64,000 nucleotides of DNA from contig NZ_JBDQQR010000001.1 in assembly GCF_039888675.1 (NCBI RefSeq), positions 2,604,001-2,668,000 on the forward strand. Direction: 5' to 3'. Below the pieces are notes generated by a model. It searched no databases. It saw nothing but the letters and a program-made list of their open reading frames with translations, and was not told the origin of the DNA. Positions 1 to 8,086 of this stretch are shown here, in pieces; within the stretch, counting starts at the first letter, position 1, and every line of letters begins with the position of its first letter. This stretch comes from Mesorhizobium sp. CAU 1732. GTDB lineage: Bacteria; Pseudomonadota; Alphaproteobacteria; Rhizobiales; Rhizobiaceae. The position numbers were made by a program, and so were the translations under genes.

Positions 1-194
1 GGCAGCCGGGCGCGGATCTCGCCGGCGCAACCCGCAACGATCGCATTCGTGCGCTCAAGGCCAGCCTGGAAAAACAAGGCATCAGCGCGCGGCTGGATAT
101 CGAGCCGGGCGTCGCCCATGACGACCGAAAGCTCATCAGGCACGTCAAGGATTTCTTCGCGAGGACCCTGCAAGAGGTCCGCGCGGCCGCCTGA
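1..194 (+). CDS. alpha/beta hydrolase, C-terminal fragment (left edge)
   Basis: The reading frame that enters at base 3 and stops at TGA 192-194 encodes about 63 residues with no start in the window. It contains EPGVAHDDRKLIRHVKDFF, which lines up well with the C-terminus of the complete alpha/beta hydrolase at 3744-4619 (VPGFAHDGMAMMGHVEAWF). The His in GVAHD would be the catalytic-triad His. I infer a paralogous hydrolase lying just upstream of the binding protein at 305 and probably in the same transcription unit. The catalytic Ser and Asp lie outside the window, so activity cannot be judged. Confidence 0.6.
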   Translation, partial: QPGADLAGATRNDRIRALKASLEKQGISARLDIEPGVAHDDRKLIRHVKDFFARTLQEVRAAA

Positions 195-304
195 CGCATG
201 TCGTCCGGAAGTGGGCACCGGTTTCGGGCAACGACATGCGTGAAGACAAGCGGCCGGGTTCTCGCGGGAACGGGAAACTGGGAACAACAAAGGGAACACC
301 GACA

Positions 305-1870
305 ATGGGAAGACTGACGACACGAGCACTGCTTGCCGGAGCGGCGATTTTTCTTGCGGCGCCGGCATTCGCACAGGAGCCGGTTCAGGGCGGCACGCTG
401 AAGATTCGCGTCAATTCCGACCTGCGCGCGACTGACGGCCTCAACCGCGACGCCAACACCGACGCGATCCTCCACCACATCTTCGAAACGCTTGTCGGGT
501 TCAGGGATGACCTCTCCATCGGACCTGTGCTTGCCCAGTCGTGGGAAATCTCCGATGACGGTCTCACCTATACGTTCACGCTGCGCGAGGGCGCGACGTT
601 CCACAATGGCGACCCGGTCACCGCTGAGGACGTCAAGTGGAACTGGGATCGCCGTATCGCGGCTGGCGAGGAGTGGTTCTGCAATCCCTTCTTCGACGGC
701 AGCCAGGGCCTGAAGGTCGAGGGCATCGAAACGCCGGACGAACGCACGGTCGTGTTCAGGATCAACGAGCCGAATGCGCTCTTCCTTTCCCAGCTTGCCA
801 ACATCCAGTGCAATGGCTGGATCGCAAGCCCCGACAATGTCGGCGCGGACGGCAACTGGATCGCGGATTCCGCGATCGGCAGCGGGTCCTTCACGTTGAA
901 GGAATGGCAGAAGGGCCAGTTCATCAAGCTTGAGCGCTACGCCGACTACAAGCCGCTCGCGGAGGAATCGAGTGGCCTTGCCGGCGATCGCACGGCCTAT
1001 GTCGACGAGGTCGATTTCCTGATCATTCCAGACACGTCGGCGTCGGAAACGGCGCTTTTCGCCGGTGAGATCGACATCCTTCCGAGCCTCGAATCGAGCC
1101 GGATTTCGGAAGCGGAGAGCCGCGGGGTCGCTGTCAAATCCGTACCCGGCCTGTCATGGACGGCCATCCTGATCCAGACCAACGATCCGTTGATGTCGAA
1201 TGTGAAGGTTCGTCAGGCGATCGCCCATGCGATCGACTTCGCGCAGATCGCGGAGGCGCGCACCAGCGGGCTGTCGGCGTTCAATCCATCGGGCGTGGCG
1301 CAGGCCAGCGCCTTCTTCGACGACGACTTTCTCGCATGGCCCGAATATGATCCGGCAAAGGCGCAGGCGCTGATGGCGGAAGCCGGCTACAACGGCGAAG
1401 CGATCAAAATCCAGACCAATTCGCGCTACCAGGGCATGTACGAGAACTCGGTCGTGGTCCAGGCGATGCTGCAGGCGGCCGGCATCAATGCGGAACTCGA
1501 AACGCTCGACTGGGCCGCGCAGCTCGACAATTATCTCGCCGGCAAATTCCAGATTCAGTCCTTCGGCTATTCGGCGCGTCTCGATCCGTCGCAGCTCTAC
1601 GGCATCCTGATCGGCGACAAATCCACCACACCGACCCGCCAGTGGCAGAATGACGAAGCCCGTGCCCTCCTTCTGAAGACGACCCAGACCACCGACTTCG
1701 AGGAACGCAAAGCGCTCTTCAAGCAGATCCATGCGCTGATGGTGCAGGATGTGCCGATCCTCGGCCTTTATTACGAGCCTGTGACCGACGCTGTCGCGAA
1801 GGGTGTCGAAGGTTACGACGTGTGGGCCGGCGACAAACCCCGTGCATGGGGCGTCTGGAAACAGCAGTAG
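305..1870 (+). CDS. ABC transporter substrate-binding protein, family 5 (peptide/opine type)
   Basis: 521-residue periplasmic binding protein of the DppA/OppA family (SBP_bac_5). The ATG at 305 is chosen because it starts a clean Sec signal peptide (MGRLTTRALLAGAAIFLAAP, then AFAQ|EP); the in-frame ATG at 236 would add a polar, non-signal extension. The mature protein has the family pattern: GGTLKIRVNSDLRATDG near the N-terminus, the LAQSWEISDDGLTYTF block near residue 80, and VRQAIAHAIDF near residue 300. It probably delivers substrate to the permeases encoded on the opposite strand at 6280-8051, since no other permeases are adjacent. The substrate is unknown; family members bind peptides, opines, nickel-chelates and some sugars. 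Confidence 0.9.
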   Translation: MGRLTTRALLAGAAIFLAAPAFAQEPVQGGTLKIRVNSDLRATDGLNRDANTDAILHHIFETLVGFRDDLSIGPVLAQSWEISDDGLTYTFTLREGATFHNGDPVTAEDVKWNWDRRIAAGEEWFCNPFFDGSQGLKVEGIETPDERTVVFRINEPNALFLSQLANIQCNGWIASPDNVGADGNWIADSAIGSGSFTLKEWQKGQFIKLERYADYKPLAEESSGLAGDRTAYVDEVDFLIIPDTSASETALFAGEIDILPSLESSRISEAESRGVAVKSVPGLSWTAILIQTNDPLMSNVKVRQAIAHAIDFAQIAEARTSGLSAFNPSGVAQASAFFDDDFLAWPEYDPAKAQALMAEAGYNGEAIKIQTNSRYQGMYENSVVVQAMLQAAGINAELETLDWAAQLDNYLAGKFQIQSFGYSARLDPSQLYGILIGDKSTTPTRQWQNDEARALLLKTTQTTDFEERKALFKQIHALMVQDVPILGLYYEPVTDAVAKGVEGYDVWAGDKPRAWGVWKQQ

Positions 1871-1897
1871 CCACTCGCGCAGAAGAGTTGCAATCAA

Positions 1898-1925
1898 TGA
1901 AGGGCGGGGAGACCCCCGCCCTTCA
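1898..1925 (+). terminator. stem-loop after binding-protein gene
   Basis: Perfect 12-bp stem (TGAAGGGCGGGG / CCCCGCCCTTCA) with tetraloop AGAC, 27 bases after the stop of the binding-protein gene and 21 bases before the next start codon. There is no T-run, so it is more likely a 3'-end stabiliser or partial attenuator than a full terminator. Similar hairpins follow other binding-protein genes in this window. Confidence 0.7.
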
Positions 1926-1946
1926 CTCCGTGACAGAGGGCATGCG

Positions 1947-3029
1947 ATGCGGACGGAGCTTCTTCCCATAGTCGATTGTGTCGGGTCGCCACGCGCCCGC
2001 GGTAGGGCTCATGGCGAAACCTTGCGCACCACGATCGCAGACAAGGTCGGCCGGTGGCGCAACGCGATCGGCGATGCATACGGCATCCCCGCCGATACCT
2101 TCCTGCCGCGCTTTCTCGCAGCCACCAATTTTCGCGATGCGATCGAGCGCTTCACGCCGGCGCTTGCCGAAGAGGTTTCCGGCATCGCGCAGGGGGCTGC
2201 CATCGGCGAAGACACAGCCTACGCGATGCAACTCATGGACGAGGAATGGTGGTTCGGCGAAGAGCCACGAGACGGCCACTGCTCGAGCCTCGCAATCGCA
2301 CCGACCCCGGACCAGCCGACGATGGTCGCCCAGACCATGGATCTGTCGGGCTGGCATGACGGCGCACAAGCCTTGCTTCGGTTCCCCGACCGGGACGGCA
2401 ATGAGACGCTCGTGTTCACGTCCGCCGGCATGATCGGATTGATGGGCGTGTCGACAGGCGGGCTCGGCATCTGCGTCAACACGCTGTCCCAATTGAGAAC
2501 CAGCCGGACGGGCCTGCCCGTCGCCTTCGTGATGCGCGGCGCGCTGGGCTGCTCCGATGCTTCGGAAGCGGTCTCCTTTCTGCGGTCGGTGCCGCATGCA
2601 TCCGGGCAGAACTACCAGCTTGGCGATCGCGACGGCATCGCGACACTTGAATGCTGCGCCGCCGGTGCAACCCAATTGACTGTCGAAAATGGCCGCTCGC
2701 TTCATACCAACCATCCTCTCGAAAGCAGGGAAGCGCGCCCGGACACGGTCAGCCCTTTGTTCAGCGACAACTCGCGCAAGCGGCTCGAAAGCCTTCGGTC
2801 GGACCTGGGCGGAGATCTGCGCGTGACCCCCGATGCGGTGAAGATCGCGCTGTCGGCATGTCGTGCAGGCGGTGAGGTCTCGATCGCGCGCGACCCGGCC
2901 TCGTCAGCGACGACGGCGATGACGATCGGCGCGATTCTCTACGAAATCGGCGACGAAGTTGCGGTCTCGGTCTGCGCCGGCCCGCCAAGCGTCGAAGCGT
3001 GGCGGCAGGTTACCCCTGCACGATCCTGA
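1947..3029 (+). CDS. C45-family (acyl-CoA:6-APA acyltransferase-like) hydrolase
   Basis: 360 residues, similar in plan to autoproteolytic N-terminal-nucleophile enzymes of peptidase family C45 (penicillin acyltransferase, NAAA-like), which cleave or exchange N-acyl amide bonds. Conserved features are the N-terminal G-x-x-x-x-RG-x-x-HGE segment, a DGHCSSLAIAP block near residue 111 holding the presumed nucleophile Cys, and a later QTMDLS block. In the family the residue before the Cys is usually Gly; here it is His, so self-cleavage may differ. The start at 1947 has GAGG upstream and gives MRTELLPIVDCVGSPRARG. It is paralogous to the protein at 8087-9217. Its last 20 bases overlap the convergent MOSC gene. 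Confidence 0.75.
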   Translation: MRTELLPIVDCVGSPRARGRAHGETLRTTIADKVGRWRNAIGDAYGIPADTFLPRFLAATNFRDAIERFTPALAEEVSGIAQGAAIGEDTAYAMQLMDEEWWFGEEPRDGHCSSLAIAPTPDQPTMVAQTMDLSGWHDGAQALLRFPDRDGNETLVFTSAGMIGLMGVSTGGLGICVNTLSQLRTSRTGLPVAFVMRGALGCSDASEAVSFLRSVPHASGQNYQLGDRDGIATLECCAAGATQLTVENGRSLHTNHPLESREARPDTVSPLFSDNSRKRLESLRSDLGGDLRVTPDAVKIALSACRAGGEVSIARDPASSATTAMTIGAILYEIGDEVAVSVCAGPPSVEAWRQVTPARS

Positions 3030-3747
3030 CGTCATCACCGAGGCGGACGACACCGCCGGTCTCTACGGCGCACAACACGCCGAACCCGCCGTCGCCGTGC
3101 TGGGCGATCTTGTGCAGAACGGCAGGCTCAAAGGCGAGTTCGCCCTGGGCCAGCGCAGTGAAGGAGCAGCGTGAGCAGGGCTCCGCGATGGCGATCATCA
3201 CGTCGCCGATCGCAAGCTTCGATCCGACCAGTTCCTGTTCCGCAAAGCCGGTGAAGCCTGCAGCCGTCTCGATCACGATGTTGGGCCGAAAGCGACGGCT
3301 GTCTATTTCCGAGGGGTCGCCGAGGAGTTCGCCAAGCCGTTCCATTGAGGCGGAAGTCAGGATGTGGAGATCCGCCCGTCCGTAACGCGGAGCAACGTGG
3401 GATTCCTGTTCCGTCTCGTAGGGCGTGTGCGGCTTCAGCGCTACGGGCAGATCGAGAAACGCGGAGGCAAGCGCATCCGCCTGCGGCGTCCCTGCACCGA
3501 TCCAGCCGTCTCCGCCTGTTCCAATCTCCGGCCCCTGTTCACCGAGCCGAGAGAGGATGTTCGGCACCGGCCGCCAGTGGCGTCTTTTCTCCGGGGCGGC
3601 GACCTCGCCGTCGCGCATATCGACAAGCCCCCAGACACGATCGCCGAAGATACCGCCTTTGCCCAGCTCGGCAGTCTCGAGCTTCTCCCCGCCCATGGAA
3701 CTGACGGGATAGCGCCAGAGTTCCGCGACCCGACCAAACACCGTCAT
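3010..3747 (-). CDS. MOSC domain protein
   Basis: 245 residues with an N-terminal MOSC beta-barrel segment (VAELWRYPVSSMGGE; GIFGDRVWGLVD) followed by a MOSC domain (FRPNIVIE near residue 150; GDVMIAIAEPCSRCSF near residue 190). MOSC proteins handle sulfur carried on molybdenum cofactor or act as Moco-dependent reductase partners; the EPCSRC Cys residues fit the conserved Cys of the family. I chose the ATG at 3747 because it overlaps the stop of the preceding hydrolase gene as ATGA, implying translational coupling. It is the last gene of the operon 9217->3010. What MOSC does in a peptide-type ABC operon is unclear; reductive cleavage of an N-hydroxylated or N-O bonded substrate is one guess. 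Confidence 0.8.
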   Translation of the reverse strand: MTVFGRVAELWRYPVSSMGGEKLETAELGKGGIFGDRVWGLVDMRDGEVAAPEKRRHWRPVPNILSRLGEQGPEIGTGGDGWIGAGTPQADALASAFLDLPVALKPHTPYETEQESHVAPRYGRADLHILTSASMERLGELLGDPSEIDSRRFRPNIVIETAAGFTGFAEQELVGSKLAIGDVMIAIAEPCSRCSFTALAQGELAFEPAVLHKIAQHGDGGFGVLCAVETGGVVRLGDDVRIVQG

Positions 3748-4619
3748 GCATCGTTCTCCATCGCCCGCGAAGCGGCGAGCACTTTGGCGAACCATGCCTC
3801 GACATGGCCCATCATGGCCATACCGTCATGCGCAAATCCCGGAACGATATCCTGCTCCACCTGCACGCCGTGGGCCTCGAGGCTGGTGCGCAGCGCAGCC
3901 ATTCGCTCGATACGATTGGCCTCTGCAAGCGTCTCCGCGCCATCTACCCACCAGTCATCCTGCGGCGTCAGCCTGATCTCCCACGTTTCGGTGTCGTTCT
4001 GACCGATAACCATGTGGACCGGCACATGGGCGAGGGCCTCAAGATCGAGCGCCTTGCCGAAGACCGCTTCGAAATTTCGTATGCCGACCCAGAAATCGTG
4101 CGCATGGTCCAGCACCGTCACGATGCCGGGTGCGCCTATGGAAGCGCCGAGAAGGCGCTCTGGGTGCAGGTACAAAAAGCGGTGCGTGAAATGCCCGCCG
4201 CCCGAAAAGCCGTGCAGGAGAAACCGCGACGAGCGCAACCGATAGCGTTCCGAGACCTCCGCGACCATGTCCAGAGCGACGAGGTCGTAGGCAATGCCGC
4301 CAGACCGCAGGAGCTTGTAGCTCGACAATTCGCCGGGGCTCGTCATGCCCGCCGGAAACAGCGGCGCCAGCACGATCACGCGGTGCTCTCTGGCGAAGCC
4401 GGCAAGCCGCGAACGGTATTGTTCCGCCCAGCGTGCGGTGCCGTGGACGATCACCGCAAGGTCGAGTTGCTCGTCGCCGTCCTGATCGTAGTCGTCTGGG
4501 ACGTAGAGGCAGTAGGAGAAGCGCTGGTCGTAGCGCGAGGCGAAGTACGGCGTCGCGCCGAAATCGTAGTAGCCGAGCCGCCCCTTCTCGCGTCCCTCTG
4601 CGATCTTCGGGCGGCTCAT
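3744..4619 (-). CDS. alpha/beta hydrolase (depolymerase/esterase-like)
   Basis: 291 residues, cytoplasmic (no signal peptide). The alpha/beta-hydrolase landmarks are present: oxyanion segment VIVHGT near residue 57, nucleophile elbow GFSGGG near residue 145, acid GQNDTE near residue 206, and catalytic His in PGFAHDG near residue 265. The two-step nucleophile elbow and overall length resemble PHB-depolymerase/esterase-like hydrolases. Start ATG 4617-4619 overlaps the upstream ATPase stop (ATGA), and its own stop overlaps the MOSC start. The operon context suggests it hydrolyses an ester, amide or lactone in the compound imported by the neighbouring ABC system. The C-terminal fragment at the window's left edge is a likely paralogue. 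Confidence 0.8.
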   Translation of the reverse strand: MSRPKIAEGREKGRLGYYDFGATPYFASRYDQRFSYCLYVPDDYDQDGDEQLDLAVIVHGTARWAEQYRSRLAGFAREHRVIVLAPLFPAGMTSPGELSSYKLLRSGGIAYDLVALDMVAEVSERYRLRSSRFLLHGFSGGGHFTHRFLYLHPERLLGASIGAPGIVTVLDHAHDFWVGIRNFEAVFGKALDLEALAHVPVHMVIGQNDTETWEIRLTPQDDWWVDGAETLAEANRIERMAALRTSLEAHGVQVEQDIVPGFAHDGMAMMGHVEAWFAKVLAASRAMENDA

Positions 4620-6274
4620 GATGCGATTACCTTTTGCGCGACACCCTCGCCGCCGAAGCGGCGGTCGAGCAGCATCGCGGCATCGAGCAACCGGCGTGTA
4701 TAGGGGTGCTGCGGCCGGTCGAACACGTCATCACGTGCGCCGACCTCGACGATGCGTCCATTCTCCATGACGGCCACGCGATCGGCCACCTGCTCGACCG
4801 CTCCAAGATCGTGCGAGACGAACAGGCACGCGAACCCGTAGCGTTCCTGCAGAGTGCGGATCAGCAGCAGGATCTGCTTCTGCACCGTCATGTCGAGCGC
4901 GGAGACCGGTTCGTCGGCGACGACGAAGGCCGGACGGCGCACGATGGCGCGTGCGATTGCCACGCGCTGGCGCTGGCCGCCCGAGAGCTGGTGGGGCAGT
5001 CGCGGCAGGAAATCCTGCGACAGCCCAACTTCGTCGAACACCTCGCGCACGCGATCCTTGCGCTCTCTCCGGCTGATTTCGCGGTCGAGCTTCAGCGGCT
5101 CCTCGACGATCGATTCGATGCGCTGGCGCGGATCGAGCGATGAGTAAGGGTCCTGAAAGACGATCTGCATGTCGCGGCGCTGTGCGCGTGCCGTGTCCCC
5201 ACGACCGCCCACGATCGGCTCGCCGCGAAACGCGATGGTTCCCGACGTCGGTTCGACCAGCCCGACGATGGCACGGCCGATCGTGGTCTTGCCGGAGCCC
5301 GAAGCACCCACAAGCGCAAGCGTCTCGCCTCGTCCAACGGTGAGATCGACCCCATGCACCGCGCGCATGGTGTCGGTGGTGCCGAACAGACGTGCCCTGC
5401 CGGGATAGTCGATAACGACATCCCGCAGCTCGACCAGCGGTTCGACCAGGGAGATGTTGCGCAAACCGCCCGCGCTGCGCCGCGGCAGCGCGTCGACGAG
5501 CTTCTTCGTATAGGCATGCTGCGGAGCTTGCAGAACCTGCAAGCTCCTGCCTTGCTCGACCGCTTCGCCCTCACGCATCACGACGACGTCGCGCACATAA
5601 TGAGACACCATGCCGAGATCGTGACTGATCAGAAGAACCGCCGTCCCCTTTTCCCGCGTCAGTTCGACCATGAGATCGAGAACGTCGCGCTGGACCAGCG
5701 TGTCGAGTGCGGTCGTCGGCTCGTCGGCGATCAGCAGGCGCGGCTCGAGAAGCATCACCGATGCCAGCATGATGCGCTGGCGCATGCCCCCGGAGAATTC
5801 GTGCGGATAGGCTGCCAGGCAACGTTCGGGGTTCTTGATCTGGATACGATCCAGCATCGCCAGCGAGCGTGACCGGATTTCGTCGGCCCCCATGCGGCGA
5901 TGCAGCCGCAAGCCCTCGGCCATCTGCTCGCCGATCGTCATCGACGGGTTCAGCGAGACCATGGGTTCCTGAAACACCATGCCGATCTCGGCTCCACGGG
6001 TTCTTCGCAGATCGGGGGGCGGAAGCCTGGTCAGGTCGCGGCCGTCGAAAAGGATTGCGCTCTCCGGCGTCGTTTGCAGCGGCGGGGGAAGCAGGCTCAG
6101 GATGGACCGCGCCGCCATGGTCTTGCCGGAGCCGGACTCGCCGACCAGCGCCAGCATATCGCCCGCCGACAGGTCGAACGAGAGCCGATCGACGATGCGG
6201 CGACCGCTGGGACCGACTGTGATCGAAAGATCCTGAACGCTGAGCATGGGTTTGTGATCTGCCTCTGCCAGCAT
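4616..6274 (-). CDS. fused oligopeptide-type ABC ATPase (DppD-DppF fusion)
   Basis: 552 residues with two complete ATP-binding cassettes. Cassette 1 has Walker A GESGSGKT, signature FSGGMRQR and Walker [13 protein letters not shown]; cassette 2 has Walker A GASGSGKT, signature LSGGQRQR and Walker [13 protein letters not shown]. It energises import through the permeases encoded just upstream. Such fused ATPases are known (GsiA type) and replace the two separate DppD/DppF subunits seen in the other two peptide systems here. Neither half carries the C-terminal Cys-rich segment. The start at 6274 leaves a 5-bp gap to the permease stop; an internal Met before LSVQDL is an alternative. Confidence 0.93.
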   Translation of the reverse strand: MLAEADHKPMLSVQDLSITVGPSGRRIVDRLSFDLSAGDMLALVGESGSGKTMAARSILSLLPPPLQTTPESAILFDGRDLTRLPPPDLRRTRGAEIGMVFQEPMVSLNPSMTIGEQMAEGLRLHRRMGADEIRSRSLAMLDRIQIKNPERCLAAYPHEFSGGMRQRIMLASVMLLEPRLLIADEPTTALDTLVQRDVLDLMVELTREKGTAVLLISHDLGMVSHYVRDVVVMREGEAVEQGRSLQVLQAPQHAYTKKLVDALPRRSAGGLRNISLVEPLVELRDVVIDYPGRARLFGTTDTMRAVHGVDLTVGRGETLALVGASGSGKTTIGRAIVGLVEPTSGTIAFRGEPIVGGRGDTARAQRRDMQIVFQDPYSSLDPRQRIESIVEEPLKLDREISRRERKDRVREVFDEVGLSQDFLPRLPHQLSGGQRQRVAIARAIVRRPAFVVADEPVSALDMTVQKQILLLIRTLQERYGFACLFVSHDLGAVEQVADRVAVMENGRIVEVGARDDVFDRPQHPYTRRLLDAAMLLDRRFGGEGVAQKVIAS

Positions 6275-6279
6275 GCGGC

Positions 6280-7113
6280 CTAACCTTGCATTTTCGGATC
6301 GAGCCAGTCGCGCACCGCGTCACCCAGCATGTTGACGCCAAGCAACGTGATCGAGATGCACAGGCCTGGCAGGATGATGAGGTGCGGTGCCTGGTTGATG
6401 TAGGGGCGCGCGGTGGAGAGCATGTTGCCCCAGCTCGGCGCGGGTGGCGGCACGCCCAGGCCGAGGAACGACAGCGCGCTTTCCGACAGGATGATCCAGC
6501 CGAACATCGTCGTGGCGAGAACCGTCACCGGCGCAACGCAGTTCGGCAGCACATGACGGATCATCGTCACGATTTCACTGTTTCCGGTGACACGTGACGC
6601 CTCGACGAATTCGCGCTCGCGGATCGACATGACGGTGGAACGCACGACCCGGACCACGACGGGCATGTAGGCCAGCCCGAGAGCAATGATGATGCCGTTC
6701 CGGCTCGCGCCGAACACCGCCATGAACCCGAGCGCGAGCAGCAGTCCCGGAAAGGCCAGGAATGCATCGTTGAACATCATGATAACGCGGTCGGCCCAGC
6801 CTCGCAGGAACCCGGACAGGACGCCGAAGATGGTGCCGGTGACGAGCGCGAACAGCACGGTCGAGAAAGCGATCCAGGCGCTGGTCCGCGCGCCCATCAT
6901 GAGCCTGCTGAGCACGTCACGGCCAAATTCGTCGGTGCCCAGCCAGTAGTCGCCACCGAGCGGCGCCATGCGCGCCACGAGGTTGAGCCGCATGGGATCG
7001 TGAGGCGCCAGCCATGGGCCGAACACGGCCACGGCGATCACCAGAAACACGACGATGCCGCCGAAGATGGCGTTGAACCTGAGCCGGGGCAGTCCCAGTG
7101 CGCGCGCGATCAT
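6280..7113 (-). CDS. peptide-type ABC permease, DppC-like
   Basis: 277-residue inner-membrane permease with about six predicted hydrophobic segments. It shows the DppC hallmarks: an N-terminal FGPWLAPHDPMRLN segment, LGTDEFGRDVLSRL near residue 60, and the EAA-loop-like region EASRVTGNSEIVTMIRHVLP near residue 180. It pairs with the DppB-like subunit; its start overlaps that gene's stop as ATGA. Confidence 0.93.
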   Translation of the reverse strand: MIARALGLPRLRFNAIFGGIVVFLVIAVAVFGPWLAPHDPMRLNLVARMAPLGGDYWLGTDEFGRDVLSRLMMGARTSAWIAFSTVLFALVTGTIFGVLSGFLRGWADRVIMMFNDAFLAFPGLLLALGFMAVFGASRNGIIIALGLAYMPVVVRVVRSTVMSIREREFVEASRVTGNSEIVTMIRHVLPNCVAPVTVLATTMFGWIILSESALSFLGLGVPPPAPSWGNMLSTARPYINQAPHLIILPGLCISITLLGVNMLGDAVRDWLDPKMQG

Positions 7114-8051
7114 GCCTTCACCCTCGGATCGAGAAGCGGGTAGACGAGGTCCACGACGAGATTGACCAGCACATACATGAAGGCGACATAGAGCATGCAG
7201 CCTTGCACCACCGGATAGTCACGCGCGTAAATGGCGTCCACCATCAGGCGGCCGAGGCCGGGAATGGTGAAGACGGTCTCAATGATCGCGATGTTCGCCA
7301 GCAGGCTGCCTAGGATCAGGCCGATCAGCGTCCATGTCGGCGCAAATGCATTCTTGAAGGCGTGCCGCCACATGATTGCTGGCTCTGACAGCCCTTTGGC
7401 CCGCGCATGCGTAATATATTCGAGTCGCGACACCTCGATCGTGCTGGCGCGCGCCATGCGTGTGATGGATCCGATTTCGACCAGGACAAGCGTCACGACC
7501 GGCAGCACGATGTAGATCGCCGCCTGTCCAAAATCCCGACCGAAGGGAACGTAGCCGACGATGGGCAGCCAGCCCAGCCAAAGTCCGAATGTGAGAAGCA
7601 GCATGAGGCCGAGCCAGAAACTCGGAATCGACAGAAGCGCTGTCGCGACAAAGACAACGGAGACGTCGGTCAGCTTGTCCTGCCGCCAGGCCGCAAGCAT
7701 TCCTGCCGGCACGGCAATCAGCGTGGCAAAAAATACCGCAAGAAGCACGATGTTGGCGGAGACGAGGAAACGGTCCCAGATGAGAGGCAGGACCGGCTGC
7801 CGGCTTGAAATCGACATTCCGAAATCGCCGGTCAGCACATTTCCGATCCAGTAGAAGTACTGCAGCACGACGGGCTGATCGAGCCCCATGCGCTGCTTCA
7901 ACGCCTCGACCTGTCCGGGCTGCGCCAGATCGCCCAGCATGAGCGTTGCGGGGTCGCCGGGGATCATGCGCATGAGGGCGAAAACCGTCAGCGAGACGAT
8001 GATCAGCGTGGGTATCGCACTGAGCGTTCGGGTGATCAGGAAGCGTCCCAT
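7110..8051 (-). CDS. peptide-type ABC permease, DppB-like
   Basis: 313-residue inner-membrane permease. The N-terminal membrane segment ends in RMIPGDPATLML, the DppB signature, and the cytoplasmic loop ARAKGLSEPAIMWRHAFKNA is the ATPase-contact region. It starts 35 bases after the C45-like hydrolase gene at 8087, and both are transcribed leftwards, so hydrolase, permeases and ATPase probably share a transcript. Confidence 0.93.
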   Translation of the reverse strand: MGRFLITRTLSAIPTLIIVSLTVFALMRMIPGDPATLMLGDLAQPGQVEALKQRMGLDQPVVLQYFYWIGNVLTGDFGMSISSRQPVLPLIWDRFLVSANIVLLAVFFATLIAVPAGMLAAWRQDKLTDVSVVFVATALLSIPSFWLGLMLLLTFGLWLGWLPIVGYVPFGRDFGQAAIYIVLPVVTLVLVEIGSITRMARASTIEVSRLEYITHARAKGLSEPAIMWRHAFKNAFAPTWTLIGLILGSLLANIAIIETVFTIPGLGRLMVDAIYARDYPVVQGCMLYVAFMYVLVNLVVDLVYPLLDPRVKA

Positions 8052-8086
8052 TCTGCTCTTCTCTCCCGAGGTCCCGGCGGTTCCGC

